Translations under genes and position numbers: made by a program | In this document: piece by piece, positions 33,701 through 45,732 of the stretch | How positions within the stretch are numbered: the first letter of the stretch is position 1 | Layout: each line of letters starts with the position of its first letter | The notes under the pieces: generated by a model | What the model was told of the DNA's origin: nothing | What the model saw: only the letters and a program-made list of their open reading frames with translations | Database searches by the model: none | Source: Leptodontidium sp. MPI-SDFR-AT-0119 | Taxonomy: Eukaryota; Ascomycota; Leotiomycetes; Helotiales; Leptodontidiaceae | Length of the DNA stretch: 64,000 nucleotides | Direction of reading: 5' to 3' | Assembly (NCBI GenBank): GCA_020726505.1 | Contig: JAHLEZ010000022.1 | Span: forward strand, 682,001-746,000

Positions 33701-34585
33701 ATGTCTCTCTCCGCCCACGACGCCATCTCCATCCTCGACCTCGCCTTCTACATCCCCTCGTCACTTCTCTCTCTATACCTCTGTTTCCGGCACGACCTCC
33801 GACAAAACATAGGCTGGTTCTTCCTCGTCCCATTCACTCTCGTCAAGATCGCAGCAGCATCCGTCCAACTCGCAACAATCAACTCCTCAGACGGGGAAAT
33901 CCTCCGGTCCGTCTCGGCAATGCTGTCTCAGGTCGCTATAGCCCCTCTCCTCCTCACGATCTTGGGACATCTTCAACAAATCCAACAGACCGTAGCGAGG
34001 GCCCACCCAACAAGGATCGCGACTGTGCATCTGGTGCTCCTTCGAGTTCCGACCATCACTGGCCTGGTTCTCGCGGCTCATGGAGGAACTGCGTCAACGA
34101 ACCACTTGGATAAGACGGGACACTTCAAGAAGAGTGCTATGTCGATTGTGGCTGTTGGTCTTTACCTGGTCATCTTCGCAGCAATCGTGGCAATTACATG
34201 CCGGTTTCTCCTTAGCCGCTCCCACATTCGGTCTGCAGAGCGCCGTTTCCTCTTCGCCATCACAGCATCGCTACCTTTCATCTTCATCCCCATCCTGTAC
34301 GCCGTGCTGCAGGCCTCCGAGGCAGCTGACCAGTTCCGCGTACTGGTTGACAGTGTTGCTCTGATGGCTTGCATGTCAACGGTGCCGGAAATGGTGGTCG
34401 TTGTTATATATGGCTGGGTAGGACTCACGACTCCTCGAGAACCAAAACGGGAAGTGAGAAAGGAGAATATGAGTTGGTCGATTTTCTTTGGGAGGCGCTG
34501 CGTGTCGGAGAATGGAAGCAAGGACCCCCGAGAAACTAGCGACGGACTTTCGAGCCAGCATTCTGGTGAAGAGCGTCTTGCTTAG
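33701..34585 (+). CDS. DUF7702 seven-helix membrane protein
   Basis: A single exon of 294 residues from ATG 33701. Seven hydrophobic segments can be traced: ISILDLAFYIPSSLLSLYLC, WFFLVPFTLVKIAAASVQLA, LSQVAIAPLLLTILGHL, VHLVLLRVPTITGLVLAAHG, SIVAVGLYLVIFAAIVAITC, FLFAITASLPFIFIPILYAV, VDSVALMACMSTVPEMVVV. The FRHDLRQNIGWFFLV block after the first helix and the polar 70-residue C-tail are typical of this fungal family, found widely in Pezizomycotina and of unknown function. It looks intact. Confidence 0.8.
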   Translation: MSLSAHDAISILDLAFYIPSSLLSLYLCFRHDLRQNIGWFFLVPFTLVKIAAASVQLATINSSDGEILRSVSAMLSQVAIAPLLLTILGHLQQIQQTVARAHPTRIATVHLVLLRVPTITGLVLAAHGGTASTNHLDKTGHFKKSAMSIVAVGLYLVIFAAIVAITCRFLLSRSHIRSAERRFLFAITASLPFIFIPILYAVLQASEAADQFRVLVDSVALMACMSTVPEMVVVVIYGWVGLTTPREPKREVRKENMSWSIFFGRRCVSENGSKDPRETSDGLSSQHSGEERLA

Positions 34586-35499
34586 AGGACGTAGATGTCC
34601 ACTATTCGGCGCAGGTCGGCGAGGGGATTTGGGCCCTAAGCCGGGGAGGGCTTGCAGGATGATGATAGACTTTGTTGGCATGTTAGAATATATTCGAGCC
34701 ATTTGTATCTACATCAATCCTGAACCGTATCTTTCTGATCACAGAAACTTGGAAAGCCTGACGCCCTCTAACTGCTGCAGGATTCAACCAGCTGTTCTGC
34801 GTGTGGCGCTCCCGTGACAAGGGCGCGGCTTCACCTGCCTGACGATCTGCCCCTCCCAGCTTTTTATTTAACTCCAACCATCCTTCCCGTCATATTTCAT
34901 ACATTTCCACATTACTGCGCATCTCCTGTTCTAAGCGATAAGACAAACTTCCAGCATTGTGTACTCAGGTGCAGAAAATCCCAATCTTCGTGGTAATCTG
35001 TCGTCGATCCTGATCACTCGACGTAGAAGCTGTAGGTCGGCCATATTGACGCAAACTTCGACAGCTGTATCGACTAAGCACAAACAAGGTGAACAGTAGA
35101 TGTAAGTGGTTGCAAAATGTGACAGAGACTCGAGAGAGTCTGAGGAATTTTCCTGTGATGTGTCTGCTGATTCAGAAGCTCGGTTTTGCTAACGAACCAA
35201 ACCAATCCAAAGTCGGTTAATAGTGACATCCTCAAGCTGGCGAGCAACATCTTCGAGGTGGATGTGGTTGGTAATCCGTCGTCCTGGATGCCAACTTTTG
35301 GAGTGGGGTGCCAACATGCTTTCATTGGAAGAGTACGGATGGCGCTCTCGCATCGACTCCAAGTTGACGCAAGGAAGTTTTGGAATTCTAGGATTGCGAC
35401 ACTGTCCAGTGAACATAAAGAAAGCTCTCATATCTCCCATAACTTTGCTATATTTGATTAGTCGATAGTCGCCAATTGCTATAAAATTGGATGTCATGC
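34586..35499. other. intergenic / possible 3' part of HeLo pseudogene
   Basis: About 0.9 kb. Overlapping open frames on both strands at 35074-35497 have no recognisable motif. Part may be the decayed 3' end of the minus-strand HeLo pseudogene. Confidence 0.35.
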
Positions 35500-36079
35500 T
35501 TACGAGTCCAAGATTGGCACGCTTTGGATAGTAGGATGTAGCAAGTTCACTAAGCCATCAACCACTTCCCGCAAAGTATCAACAAGGCTGCTGAACTTCT
35601 CTCGATCTCGGACGACTCAGAAGACCCTGTGCGTCGTAGGAACGCGGCTACTGTTTGTAGTGATGCGGTTGCATAGTCGTGTATACGAGCGGCGAAATAT
35701 AGTCAAGCTTGTCGGACTAACCAGCTCAAGAGATTGAGTCGCAGGCGACAAGTCGGAGATCTTACGCATGTTATATCGGTCCCATAGCTGTTGTGAATCC
35801 GTCAAAAGAACACGGATGCTCTCCAAGCATCTTTTCACTATTTCCAATGCTGGCTCATCTTCTAGGATTGCATTCCGTCCCTCTTGAATTGCTCTGACAA
35901 TGCCGACTGAGTTTCCCCGTGAGAGAAGTCGGGCCTTCTGGATATCGAGTCTCACAAGGACGATTTCCAAGTCTCTCTCCAAAAGATTGGGCAGCCTTTA
36001 TGTAAGAAAAAGCCTTGATGGAGGTGTTGAAGAGGCCAGCGAGCGAAACAGCCCCAAACGTCCGGCCGACGATCTCCAT
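35500..36079 (-). pseudogene. HeLo-domain gene remnant
   Basis: The start MEIVGRTFGAVSLAGLFNTS (ATG 36079) and then KAAQSFG match the HeLo domain N-terminus. After SFG the family reading moves one frame (near 35975-35985) to ERDLEIVLVRLDIQKARLL, then GNSVGIV and EIVKRCLESIRVLLTDSQQL. A TGA near 35617 stands where the frame otherwise continues VVRDREKFSSLVDTLREVVD. HeLo domains form membrane-damaging helical bundles in fungal cell-death proteins such as HET-S and HELLP. With a frameshift and a nonsense codon it is unlikely to be functional. Downstream domains are not seen. Confidence 0.75.
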
Positions 36080-37275
36080 AGCAGAGGGTGTTTGGCGTGT
36101 TCACAAAGGTCCAAGATCACGCAGTAGTGGATGTCGATGCCGGCTTGTTGTGATATATCTTGCAACCACCGCCAACTGTGCTTGCAGCACAATGTACGCT
36201 ATAAAAGCACAGCATTGACTGGCTGCTACACCCCGAAAAAAGGAATACCAAGCCTTATTTCTTCTTTGGTTTGAGTCATGAGTGGCCAACCTAAACCTTG
36301 GTGGGGCGTCTAGGTATTCCAGCTAATAACGCACCGAAACAGGCGCGAAGATCGAAAAGTTTAGGATGAATGATGCTAAAGGATTCGCCATCTTAGGACA
36401 CCTGAGGCTTCTTTAAAGTTGAGAAAGCTGCAATGGCCTGTTGGGAGGATCATTTCGAGCCTATCTGGTAACACTGTCTATTGAATGGCATTTGAACACC
36501 TAAATTTCGGACTAACGCAATTCTTTTCTTGAGACACTACACCTTTTTCAATAAAACCATGGTGACCATGTCCCTCGCTCAGAATCACTATTGAACTGTC
36601 CATATCGGATTTTTCCGACGATCTTCCTCTCGGGCCCAAATTCTGGCACATAAGCTCCCTTTCCGTGGCCAACAAGATCGAGATGCAGTATCTCCCATAT
36701 TTCTGAAACAGTCGTCCCACTGGTGCTCAGCGGGCCATCTCTGCGCCGTATCAAGATGTGTGCACTGTTACCCTGGATATTCTTCGATACGAAATCAAAA
36801 GTAGACTAGCGATCCGCGCAGCGAGATGTGTGTGTTGCACATAGCAAATTTCTGCTAAGGTGAATTAGATACTTAGAGTGTTAACCAATCCTTTGAATTT
36901 GGTAAGCCGTACAAGCAACCAGGCTAAGGGCAAGACGGATCGTAATTTCTTTTGAAACTTTGGCCTGGAGTCTGGGTGGTGAAGACTTCAAGGATGGGGC
37001 AGAAAGTGGCCACTCCCTTTGGAGTCTGCATACTAATGCTATTATTGATAACAATCTGTTTGATTTCAACCCAGAGAGTTTGGTAGAGGCAATCAGTAGC
37101 CTGTACAAACAATTGAGCATAGAAAGTGTTGCACAAAGAAGCTTTTCTCCTCGAAGCCAGGCTATGAATGTTCCCAAACCTGCAATAATATTCTTTGCCC
37201 CTATACTAAATACCTTCACGTACCGGCTTTTATGTAAGATTCCAGCCTCGCTAGGCATGTTCCTGTCGCCATCTC
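36080..37275. other. intergenic region, no recognised gene
   Basis: About 1.2 kb. Frames on both strands at 36881-37367 overlap each other and match nothing I recognise. No repeat noticed. Confidence 0.35.
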
Positions 37276-39246
37276 CTAAATTCGCATTTCAAGACTCTCC
37301 TGTAGACTCAACAGTCGCGACACAACCCCTTCAAGAAATTTATCCACAGATCCGCCATATTTCCTAGCGACAGCAGGAGAATACTGCAAGCATGCTTCCG
37401 TGACCTCGGCAAACGCCGACGAGACCCTAACATCCAGCAAGTGAAGATTGGACAGAACTGTCCTTTTGGCCTTATCAAGTGCCTGTAAGCTTTTATTCTG
37501 AGGCAGTACAATGCAGCAGCCAATCTGGAACAAGATCAATCCAAGCCCCACAATAACATTGCTCTGTGTCTTGGACACACCACTGCTCTCCCAAAGCGTT
37601 GGTGGTGGCCGCCGACCAAACCCAAAATCGAGGTATGGCTTCAGAATCAGCAGGTCATCACCTACCCAGCCATCGTCTCCGGCTCCAGCCGAGTAGTAGC
37701 AGAAATTATATGGCGTGATATCGCTGCAGCTTGGTCTCACGAGACTGAAATGAAAATACGAAATCGCAATTAGATGGGCGAGATCTGCCCTCTGAGACGG
37801 GGTCATCATGGCCGCGTGCTCGCTTTTGAGCAAGTCCGGAAGTGCTCCAGATTTTTGCGAGACTTGATCTTCAGCATGGAATAGACGGTGTAAGTCATCA
37901 GGACAGGTGGCGCTCCATACTGTGCCCCAATCATCGAACGTGCTATCCACCTTGACTTCTTGGAGGGATATGGCTTGGTCCAAGTGCCAAGCTGGTGTGG
38001 ACATACTTTTGGTAGCCGTGGTCCTATTGTGGCTAGGGTCATCTGGCATAATTTCTGCAATGAACATCGATGCGGTATCGTGCAGCTCTCTCTTCTGTCT
38101 TTTCAGCTGAAAGTAGCGTGCTCCTTCCTGATCTCGAAGCTTCAGGCCATACAGATTGTTGACAATGCCATTCTGAATTTCCTGAAAGTTGGATGCTAAC
38201 TTGATGCTCAGATTCCACATGTCATGACCATTTCCCGGTGTATTCATATGCCTCAAGGAATCGTGGAGTCTCATCAACGTTCCCTGTACATTTTTTGCTT
38301 CTGGTAACCAGCTGGCGTTCTCGTTCTCTGTTTCTGTAGATTCTAGAAGTCTAGTAGGATCTTTTGTCGGCTTCATGGCCAGGACTGTCTCAAGGAAACT
38401 ATTCAGGTCTTTGAGAACCTTGATGACTCGATGGAACGCTTCTCGATCTGTTTTCACCCACAGAGCCTTTCGACAGAATGTAGTGCTATCATTGAGATCA
38501 TCGCGCTGCTGTATTTGGTCCTGCTGACTGGCTAACACAAGTGCTGAGTCAAGTAGCGCTCCAGCAGCAACCGGAGGTGATACGCCCGTGAGAGGCCCAG
38601 CGGTGGGAGGTGCCTGACTGCTATCATCCTTCGGATTTCTTCGCCGAAAAGGTCGCCTAAAAGCACTTTTGACTTGTGCTGCCACCGTCTTTTTTCCAAC
38701 TTCTTTGCCAAGGCTCATGCTTGTTGATGAGCTTGGGGTTGCTGGGTTTGTGGACGACGGTGAAATGGTCTTATTGGAAGCTGTCGAAGGAAACCTCGAG
38801 ATTGAAAATGCTGCTGAAGATGATGCGCCAGTAGATATTGCATCGTCTGAAGGTTTCCGATCATGATCTAAGAATGTCTCAGCAGGGTCTCATATAGGCT
38901 GGGAATAATGAATGGCGGGCGACATCAACGCACCTTCCTTGGCATACTTCTTCATAAGTGTGTTCGCCAATTCGAATTGATTCTTGATGAGGGAGAGCGC
39001 TCTCACTATTGTTTGAGTTTGAGAGTGCTCGGTATTACCTAGTTGTAGCGGGGTTTCAAGATCGATCAGGCGACGTCGTGAGGTGACGTCGAGTCGGCAC
39101 CACTGCATTTCCAATTCAAATTGATTCATCAGAAAATCCGAGCCAAAAGCACGTGTCAGGCTGTAGCCGTGATACAGTTGGTTGCAAGCGTTGTAGATTG
39201 GGCACAGAAGCGCAATAGCCCCAAGCGTAACCCCGATGGGCTCCAT
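37276..39246 (-). CDS. HeLo-type N-terminal domain protein with DUF7580 C-terminal domain
   Basis: ATG 39246 opens MEPIGVTLGAIALLCPIYNA, a HeLo-like first helix, followed by FELEMQWCRLDVTSRRRLI. An intron of about 45 bp near 38920-38890 joins YAKE to DPAETFLDHDRKPSDD. A Ser/Thr-rich linker and basic patch (FRRPFRRRNPK) follow. The C-terminal half fits DUF7580: DLHRLFHAEDQ, LAHLIAISYFHFSLVRPS, LILKPYLDFGFG, GLGLILFQIGCCI. Total about 640 residues, intact once spliced. HeLo modules mediate membrane-targeted cell death; DUF7580 often accompanies them and may be kinase-like or regulatory. It is divergent with the next gene, start to start 0.5 kb apart. Confidence 0.75.
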
Positions 39247-39757
39247 TGTCAAGTAGATATAGCGGTAGAAGTTGCCAAAGGATATGGGACGAGGATTATT
39301 CGAAGGAGAAATCGGAATGGAAGATCGTGGTTGCACGATGGAAAAGCCTGTTCATGTTGCAGTAAGGCCGGTTGGCACTTGGTGAAATGAGGCTGCGACA
39401 CGGCTTGTGCAAGGCAGACCGTCAGCTTTGTAACCTGGTGAGTGCATCCTATTCAGGGCTTTGCTAGGTTAAAAGGCGTCTGCATTTTATCCATACCAAT
39501 CAGTTGCCTGGCTTGACGCCAAAGGCTTTGTAGATGTGTGGGGCGCCATGCATTCCTCAGCCCCAATTTTGATCACCGGAGATGTTGATTCAACAATTTT
39601 GGAAATCCCGCACTCAAGAACGCATGTGTTCTTCTGAGCCTTATCACTAAATTATTGAAAGTATACCAGAATATATCTACGATCCACCACAGCACACTGA
39701 TTTGGTCATCGAGATCGCTAAGTCGCCTTAATTCGCTCATCGGAGACAGTTGTGAGT
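39247..39757. promoter_or_regulatory. shared divergent promoter region of two HeLo-type genes
   Basis: About 510 bp between outward-facing start codons (ATG 39246 minus, ATG 39758 plus). No coding signal. Divergence of two related immune-type genes over one short region suggests co-regulation, which is inference. No operator-like repeat was found. Confidence 0.45.
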
Positions 39758-41597
39758 ATGTCCGGCATTGAAGTGGCAGGCGCAATTCTGGCCATCACAC
39801 AAATCCTAAACAGCAGTTCCAAACTTGTGAAAGGCTTGAGCAACCTCGACGACCCGAGAGTAGATCTCTTGCAAGCCAAGTTAATGACACAGCGAAGCTT
39901 CATCAAAAGCTGGGGCAATCGTTTCCGGGATGAACGCGCCAATGGAAGGTTGAATGTTCCAGACGAGAGCGTGGAAGATGTCAAACACATTCTTGAACGG
40001 ATGACAGTATTCTGGAAAAGGGCGGAAGAAAAGATGGCTAAGATCTATCGGGCTGCCGATGGAAGAATGACCGCCAGAGTTTTGATGCATCGATTCCTGT
40101 TCACAAACGGAGGTTTTGAGGAGTTGAAAGATCTAACAGACGCCGTGGATGCGATGAACGAAGCATTGAAATTCATTGCGCTACCCCCTCCATATCACGA
40201 CCCCACCGGGTTTCCACCTCAGATGCATGGCTACGATACAGAAAACTCAGGAACTGACAGAGTTCGACCAGCGCCAGCCGAAGTATTTGAGGGCGACGTT
40301 ACGCCATGGCCGGAATCTCGAGCTTCCGAAGTTCCTCTAAAAGACCTTTACAATAGTTGCAACGCAGCATTGGCTCTCCTGGCTCGAGAAGTATCCGAGT
40401 TACCAATCCTTGAGGTCCTTCATAGTAGGATCAGCCAGTGGGGGAATACGCTGTTCCAAGGCTTCAACTCTCTTGACACCATCATGAAAGAAGACGGGCC
40501 AGAAGAAGTGATGTATGCTGCAGTTATTAGGGCCTTAGTATACATTGCAGTAATCGAAGGTATTTTACCCAAGACAAAATCAAAATAACGAAAGTTAACA
40601 GATTGCAGAGTCTCTTCTCCGACTCATATGTGCGGAATCTCAAGAACGACATAGTCGATTGAAGAGCCATCGAATAGCTATGACGGCTATCTTAGGCTCC
40701 GAGCTTCTATCGGAACTAGCCCTCGAGATCTGGGCAGACTTTCAGCAAGTTTCTTCCGCGTCTAGTCAGTTCATGCACGCTCAAGCCTTTGTCAACTTCA
40801 GAGGCAATGCACTACAATCTGGGCAAGATCTACACGCTGAAATTGCCTTGATTGACTATGGTGACTTTGACAATGCGACCATTGAAAGCCTCACGACAAA
40901 GAAAAGTCTCAAGAAAACTATACAGAGTCATGAGGGTGATGCCACCCCTGTGGAAGTGCAGCTAAGTGACCAGGCACAACACTCAACCACGGATGAAGCC
41001 GACGAAGCCGGTACAAACATCATCGATTACCTTTCTAAGATTATTGACATGCTTTTCGATCTTACTCCAGCAATCAGAGCCTTGCGTCGAGCGCATCTGC
41101 TTAAGCTCGAGGAAATAGATCTTGGCAACTCCGGTCAAGCGCCAACTTCTGCAGTTGCCGAAAAACAGGCGACACGTCAAGGAGAGGATGTTTCTGAGGA
41201 ACAAATAACGAAGCATATCGAGAATGGCTTGGGCCTTGCGCTGAGCTTAGAGAACGTGCTCGAGAACGACGAAGCATGGGCGAAAGAAATTGGTCAGAAA
41301 ATCACATTGTATGCGCCGATTGTGCGGAAGGAGCGAGAGCGGCTCGAGGAATTCGAACGCTCGAACGTCAGACCCAAGGACTCGGATACCAAGAAGGAGA
41401 TTCTGGACACTGTTAGTGGGCTTGAGAAGGCCCTAAGACAGACGCTAGAAGACGTCGAAGTCAAGGAGAAGCCGGAAGGAAAGCTAGGAGGGAAGTCGTA
41501 TATGGATGTCAAATTCTCTGGACGTGAAACTGATCAGAAGCTGTCTGAGCTTCTGAATGTGTTTCGTGACTCTAATGCTGCCCTTTGGAGCCATTAA
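39758..41597 (+). CDS. HeLo-like N-terminal domain protein with charged helical C-terminus
   Basis: ATG 39758 begins MSGIEVAGAILAITQILNSS, like the HeLo / Helo_like_N first helix. The first exon reaches AVIE at 40559; a 49 bp intron (40560-40608) leads to ESLLRLICAES and an open frame to 41597, giving about 595 residues. The first 260 residues are mostly helical (VEDVKHILERMTVFWKRAEE). The second exon is rich in Glu and Lys (GLGLALSLENVLENDEAWAK, RKERERLEEFERS), without NACHT, kinase or repeat motifs. The function is probably linked to fungal self/non-self or stress-induced death by its N-terminal domain only. It appears intact. Confidence 0.65.
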
Positions 41598-42786
41598 GTA
41601 ATCTCGGTTTGCAAGTCAAATGCCTAGATTATGCAAGAGGAGATACTCTATCAAGAAGATTTTTCAATCTTTCAGCGCATACTGTATTGTCTTCCTGTAG
41701 GCGATATATACCGCGCAAATCGGGAAATTTCTATGATTGCCTTAATTTGTTCTCAAACTGCTTTAATCTTGCAAACCGAAGACTCAGCGTCACACACATT
41801 TGGTCGGCAGAGTAGCGTGTGGGGATGAATCAAGGGGGACAGATGGGCTTAGCATGTTGACTGTAGTGGAAATCAAAATGTAGCAGGTACAACATAAATC
41901 CAATAAAGCTTTGGGAATAACAAAGGGAACAACCTACCCACCACTTGACAAATCACAATTATAACATTGAGCAGAGTCCCATCCCTCTGAAGCACATTGC
42001 CCATTTTCCAATCTCTAAAGCCGTATGCGAGATCTTCAGGGCGCTAAAACTGTGACCTAAGAATTTGCTGGAACTAGGCTAGGCTCGTCGCGAGAGTGCG
42101 TTAATGCAATTTGGCCTAGGCAGTGTGAGGGAGTAGCTTGGCGGACAGTGCGGAAAGAGTGGAACTTGGGGAGCTGAAATTGTGGAATGGGACAGTGATT
42201 GAGGAGTGTAGTGTTTCTATTTGTTATTCGATATGCTCAGCAGCGGGGCGCTGTCCAGACGAGGACGGTTCTACCACCGCTATCAGAACTGAACTTCGCG
42301 AAAAGTTAGCAGAACCCCAGCTGGGTATCACCTTCCGCGGGCTCGACAAGTTCACCTACCCGGCAATACATATAGTACGCCTAAACTTGAGACTTAGCTG
42401 CGATTTAGGAGACTTCACGTTGATCGGTCGAGTGTTGGGATTGTGGAACAATTGATTTCTCAGTCTATCTAGTATACTACGCAAGTGCCGTCCTTCTCAA
42501 ATCCTACAGGATCTTACAATCTGGTATCCCTAAATCCCGATCGAGCTGCGACCAGTACTGTATGCCTAAGAGCAACGTTTTATGTGTTAAGACAGCCGCC
42601 AGAAGAGCAATGAAATAAACCCAATCCCAAAGTCCCAGAAAATAATATCCCAAAGCCAAACCCGACAGAAACACGCCTTCCAAACCCGCTCGCATTCCCA
42701 AACCAACATATCAAACAATCATGAAAAGAACACCGACAGCGATACCGATACCACACACAGTAAGCACTGACTCCCGAGCCACTCAC
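41598..42786. other. intergenic region, no recognised gene
   Basis: About 1.2 kb. A plus frame at 42138-42455 and a hydrophobic minus frame at 42504-42701 (GVFLSGLALGYYFLGLWDWV) were examined; neither matches a family. The latter directly follows the Cys-rich gene and could be its 3' UTR or an extra exon after a strong donor (GTGAGTGAG) at the stop. Confidence 0.4.
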
Positions 42787-44392
42787 TCACCACCCTCTCT
42801 CGTCTTTCTCGTCTTTCTCCGTCTCAAACGCCCTATCCCTCGCTGAGCGACTAGTCTTCTCCTTCCTCCTCTCATCGAAATAATATTCCTTCCCATCAGC
42901 GGCGACATATACATCCTCTCCCTTCCTCCCACCACCCCTGCCAGTACTTGCCCCGCCACTCCAGCTGGAACTCCCGCTCTCCCTCCTCCTATCCCCCTCC
43001 GTCGCATTACTCGCACTATGATAAGCCTCATCATCTTCACGCTCGACGTATACAGACTCCTCCCTGTTGGTTTTCGGGACTCTAGAATACTTCTCATCGT
43101 AGTAATGCGTCGATCTGCCGTCTTGTTTCTCGGTTGAGGTTGGTGGTTTCAGATGTCCATTATCATAGAAACTCGACCCACTACTCCTCGGACTCTTCTC
43201 ATACTGTCTCTGACTGCCATGCCTCGCTTTCTCTGCCTCCCACTGTCTATCCTCCTCTTCCTGCAGACGCAATTCTTCGGCCTCTTGAGCTTTGAGTTGC
43301 GCTTCACGCTCGCGTCGTAGGTATCGTGCTTCGGACTCTGCTTCGCGGTGGGCTTTTTCTTGTTCCTTTTCTCGTTCCTTTTCTCGTTCTTTTTCTGCGG
43401 CTTCGAGTTCGGCTTCGCGCTGGGAGATGGCGCGGGCGGCGACGCTGTCGTTGTGGTCTGGAGTGGGGGTGTTAGTGAGTGGTGTTGTGGGGTTGGGAAG
43501 GGAAGGAGAGACGCACGGGTTAGACAGAAAGAGCCTGGGAGTTGCGGGTGCCGGGCCTCAGGGCATTTTTGCGTGGTGCAGCAATCTGGACATGGTCAGC
43601 ATATGACGTGGAAGATGGCGAAGAGGACGCACGTTGGTCGCAGTGTTTCTTGCCTGGGACCTTCTTGGCTGGGCAGTTGGTGGTCATGCATTCATCTGGG
43701 GAAGGGAGTCAATATCGTGTAATGATCATGAGCGCGTATAGGAACTTACGAGGACGGCAGAAAGTAGCAAGGGCTAGGTCGTCTGCGGTTTCATTTCGCT
43801 TTCGGATGAACTGGCAGGATGGCTCGGAGCACTTGTCTATCACGATGTCAGTCTATGCTTCCAGAGATCAGGAATACTTCAACTTACGAATTTCACAATA
43901 ATCATTTCCTATCCCAGGTCTCGCATAGTTCGTGCAGCGGGGGAAAGTGCAAGAATCTGCGATCATCAGCATATGAGCGGAATAAGCAGTGTGGTTCAAC
44001 ACGTACGTTTATAGCAGTGCTGATTGGCACCGAACTTGGCCAGCTCGCATCCTTCAGTGTTGCATGTCGGCGGCGGCGGTGGCAGAGCATCTATATGTCC
44101 TGTCAGTAAACGTTATAATGCATTGGGCACGACGGCTTACGGTTCTCGCATCGTTCAAGGTGCTTGCTCTTCTTCGTCGCGCAAGGCAGTCCATCGTCCC
44201 CGATCACTGGACACAAATCTGATCCTAAGTCAGCATATCGCAGATCCAACACGAACTTGGCTTGAGCATACGCTTCTTGCAGTATATCCCCCGTCGAGGA
44301 TGTTTATGCCTCTTGCTGTAAATCTCCCTACAGTCCCGGCAGTCTGGACCACGGGATTCAGACTTCGGGACATCGTTGTGTTTATTCGGCAT
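42787..44392 (-). CDS. Cys-rich protein built from repeated C-x4-C-xn-C-x2-H modules, one per exon
   Basis: Eight exons: 44392-44272, 44218-44141, 44090-44007, 43956-43888, 43836-43750, 43695-43633, 43585-43517 and 43457-42787. They give 1242 nt and about 413 residues. Every internal exon length is a multiple of three and every intron is phase 1, splitting C|AY of a His codon. Each of exons 3-7 encodes C-x4-C … C-x2-H (TCNTEGC…HCYKH, SCTFPRC…YCEIH, KCSEPSC…FCRPH, ECMTTNC…HCDQH, CCTTQKC…FCLTH). Exon 2 has a longer first spacing and exon 1 a related C-x2-C…C. The last exon is a charged coiled coil (EREKEREKEQEKAHREAESE) and Ser/Arg-rich tail. Introns are 47-59 bp. The modules look like zinc ligands. 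I do not recognise a named family. The exon 2 acceptor could also lie 6 bp upstream. Confidence 0.82.
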
Positions 44393-45732
44393 GATCTACC
44401 CCTGTACAAGATCCTTTGTCTTCAACTCCAAAACCAAAGTCTGCAAGGCAAGCAGTAAGACGAAGTGCTTTCAGCCACGAAATGTATTACATATGAAGCA
44501 GAAGTGGAACAAAGACCAGAAGTCACAACGAGTGAGAGAGAAGAAAAGAAGAAGACGAGTGAAACTGGGCGAGGTAGCCAGGCTTTGTCTCGCTCAAGCA
44601 ACGTGACCAGCAGTTTCCATGAAAGGATTCTCGGTGAAGAAAAAGGAAGAGGACGACGTAATGGAGGACTGGGATCTCGGTGAGTAGGAGAGCTGGTGGG
44701 TGGGAAATGGAAATGTGGTGTGAAGCCATTGGGCTTTGCAGGTTGTTGTCGTGACCGGTGAGGGGTGGCTTGTAAGGCGACCATGGCGAGGCATTCTAGG
44801 TCAGAGTGATGCGAACCATGATGATGGGAATGTGTGAGCAGTATAGAAGAGTCCGGACGTCCGTCAGGCCAGGCAGAGTCGTGAACATAGGAGAGGCTAT
44901 GGCGGACTCTCGTGAGCAGCAGAGAGTATTCCCGAGGCTGCCCTGAGAAGCCTCAAACATAACGGTTCAGCTCAGCAAGGACCGCGAGTTCGATGATTAG
45001 GAAAGCTAGTGTTCTGCAGTTGCTGAAGATCTGGAGAAGGACTGGGGCCGCACCCAAAGAATGGATTGTCTTCGCATGAGCACTCGATCAATGCATGAAC
45101 GATAGATGCATGATTTAGGACCGCAGAGCGATCCCCACCATTCGTCAATTGATCCTTAAGGGAAACTTCGTGATGGAGGGGCAAGGCTCTGCATTTGTCC
45201 TTTCAGCTGCCACCAATCCCACAGAGCCTCGCCGAGTGCCTATGAGCCGCCAATGCGGCCACATCCAAATCTTCCCTGCTGATCTGTCAGCATACACCTA
45301 GGAAAACTTTGACAAAAACGCCCGACAACCAGGCAGAAGCAGAAAAACAAGGTGCGTGGTGACACGGTGGAGGCTGCGCTGGCCTCTCACCGGATCGCAC
45401 CTCTGTCATCTTATGCACTTTGTGGCACCACCAGACCGAGAGATCACGAAAGGACTCGAGGGATGGAATGTGTGTATTGGTACATCTGAAGAGAGAAGGA
45501 AGAGGAAGGCTGGAAGCTATGTACGAAGTGCCAGAAGCTAGTGCTACTGTATGTAGCTCCATCATGTGACTCCAAACCCTCAACACACTTCAGCTGATTG
45601 AAATCTCGGAAGCAGTCGGATTCGGGTGGAAGGAATTCTTGGATAGTAACAATTGACCTGAATATAGTCCCAAGGGGGGGGGGAGGAACCACATAAGACA
45701 ACTAAGAACTTTAGAAGTTCCTCAGCCGAGCT
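44393..45732. other. intergenic region, no recognised gene
   Basis: About 1.3 kb containing the promoter of the Cys-rich gene. A run of 10 G lies at 45674-45683. Frames at 44422-44784 and 45287-45586 have no family motif. Confidence 0.4.

Noticed and set aside
36881..37367. Overlapping frames of about 125-135 codons on both strands
   Set aside because: Neither strand shows a domain or convincing splice signals; both cannot be real.
42138..42455. Plus-strand frame of 105 codons (MADSAERVELGELKLWNG)
   Set aside because: It looks somewhat protein-like but matches nothing known and has no supporting context.
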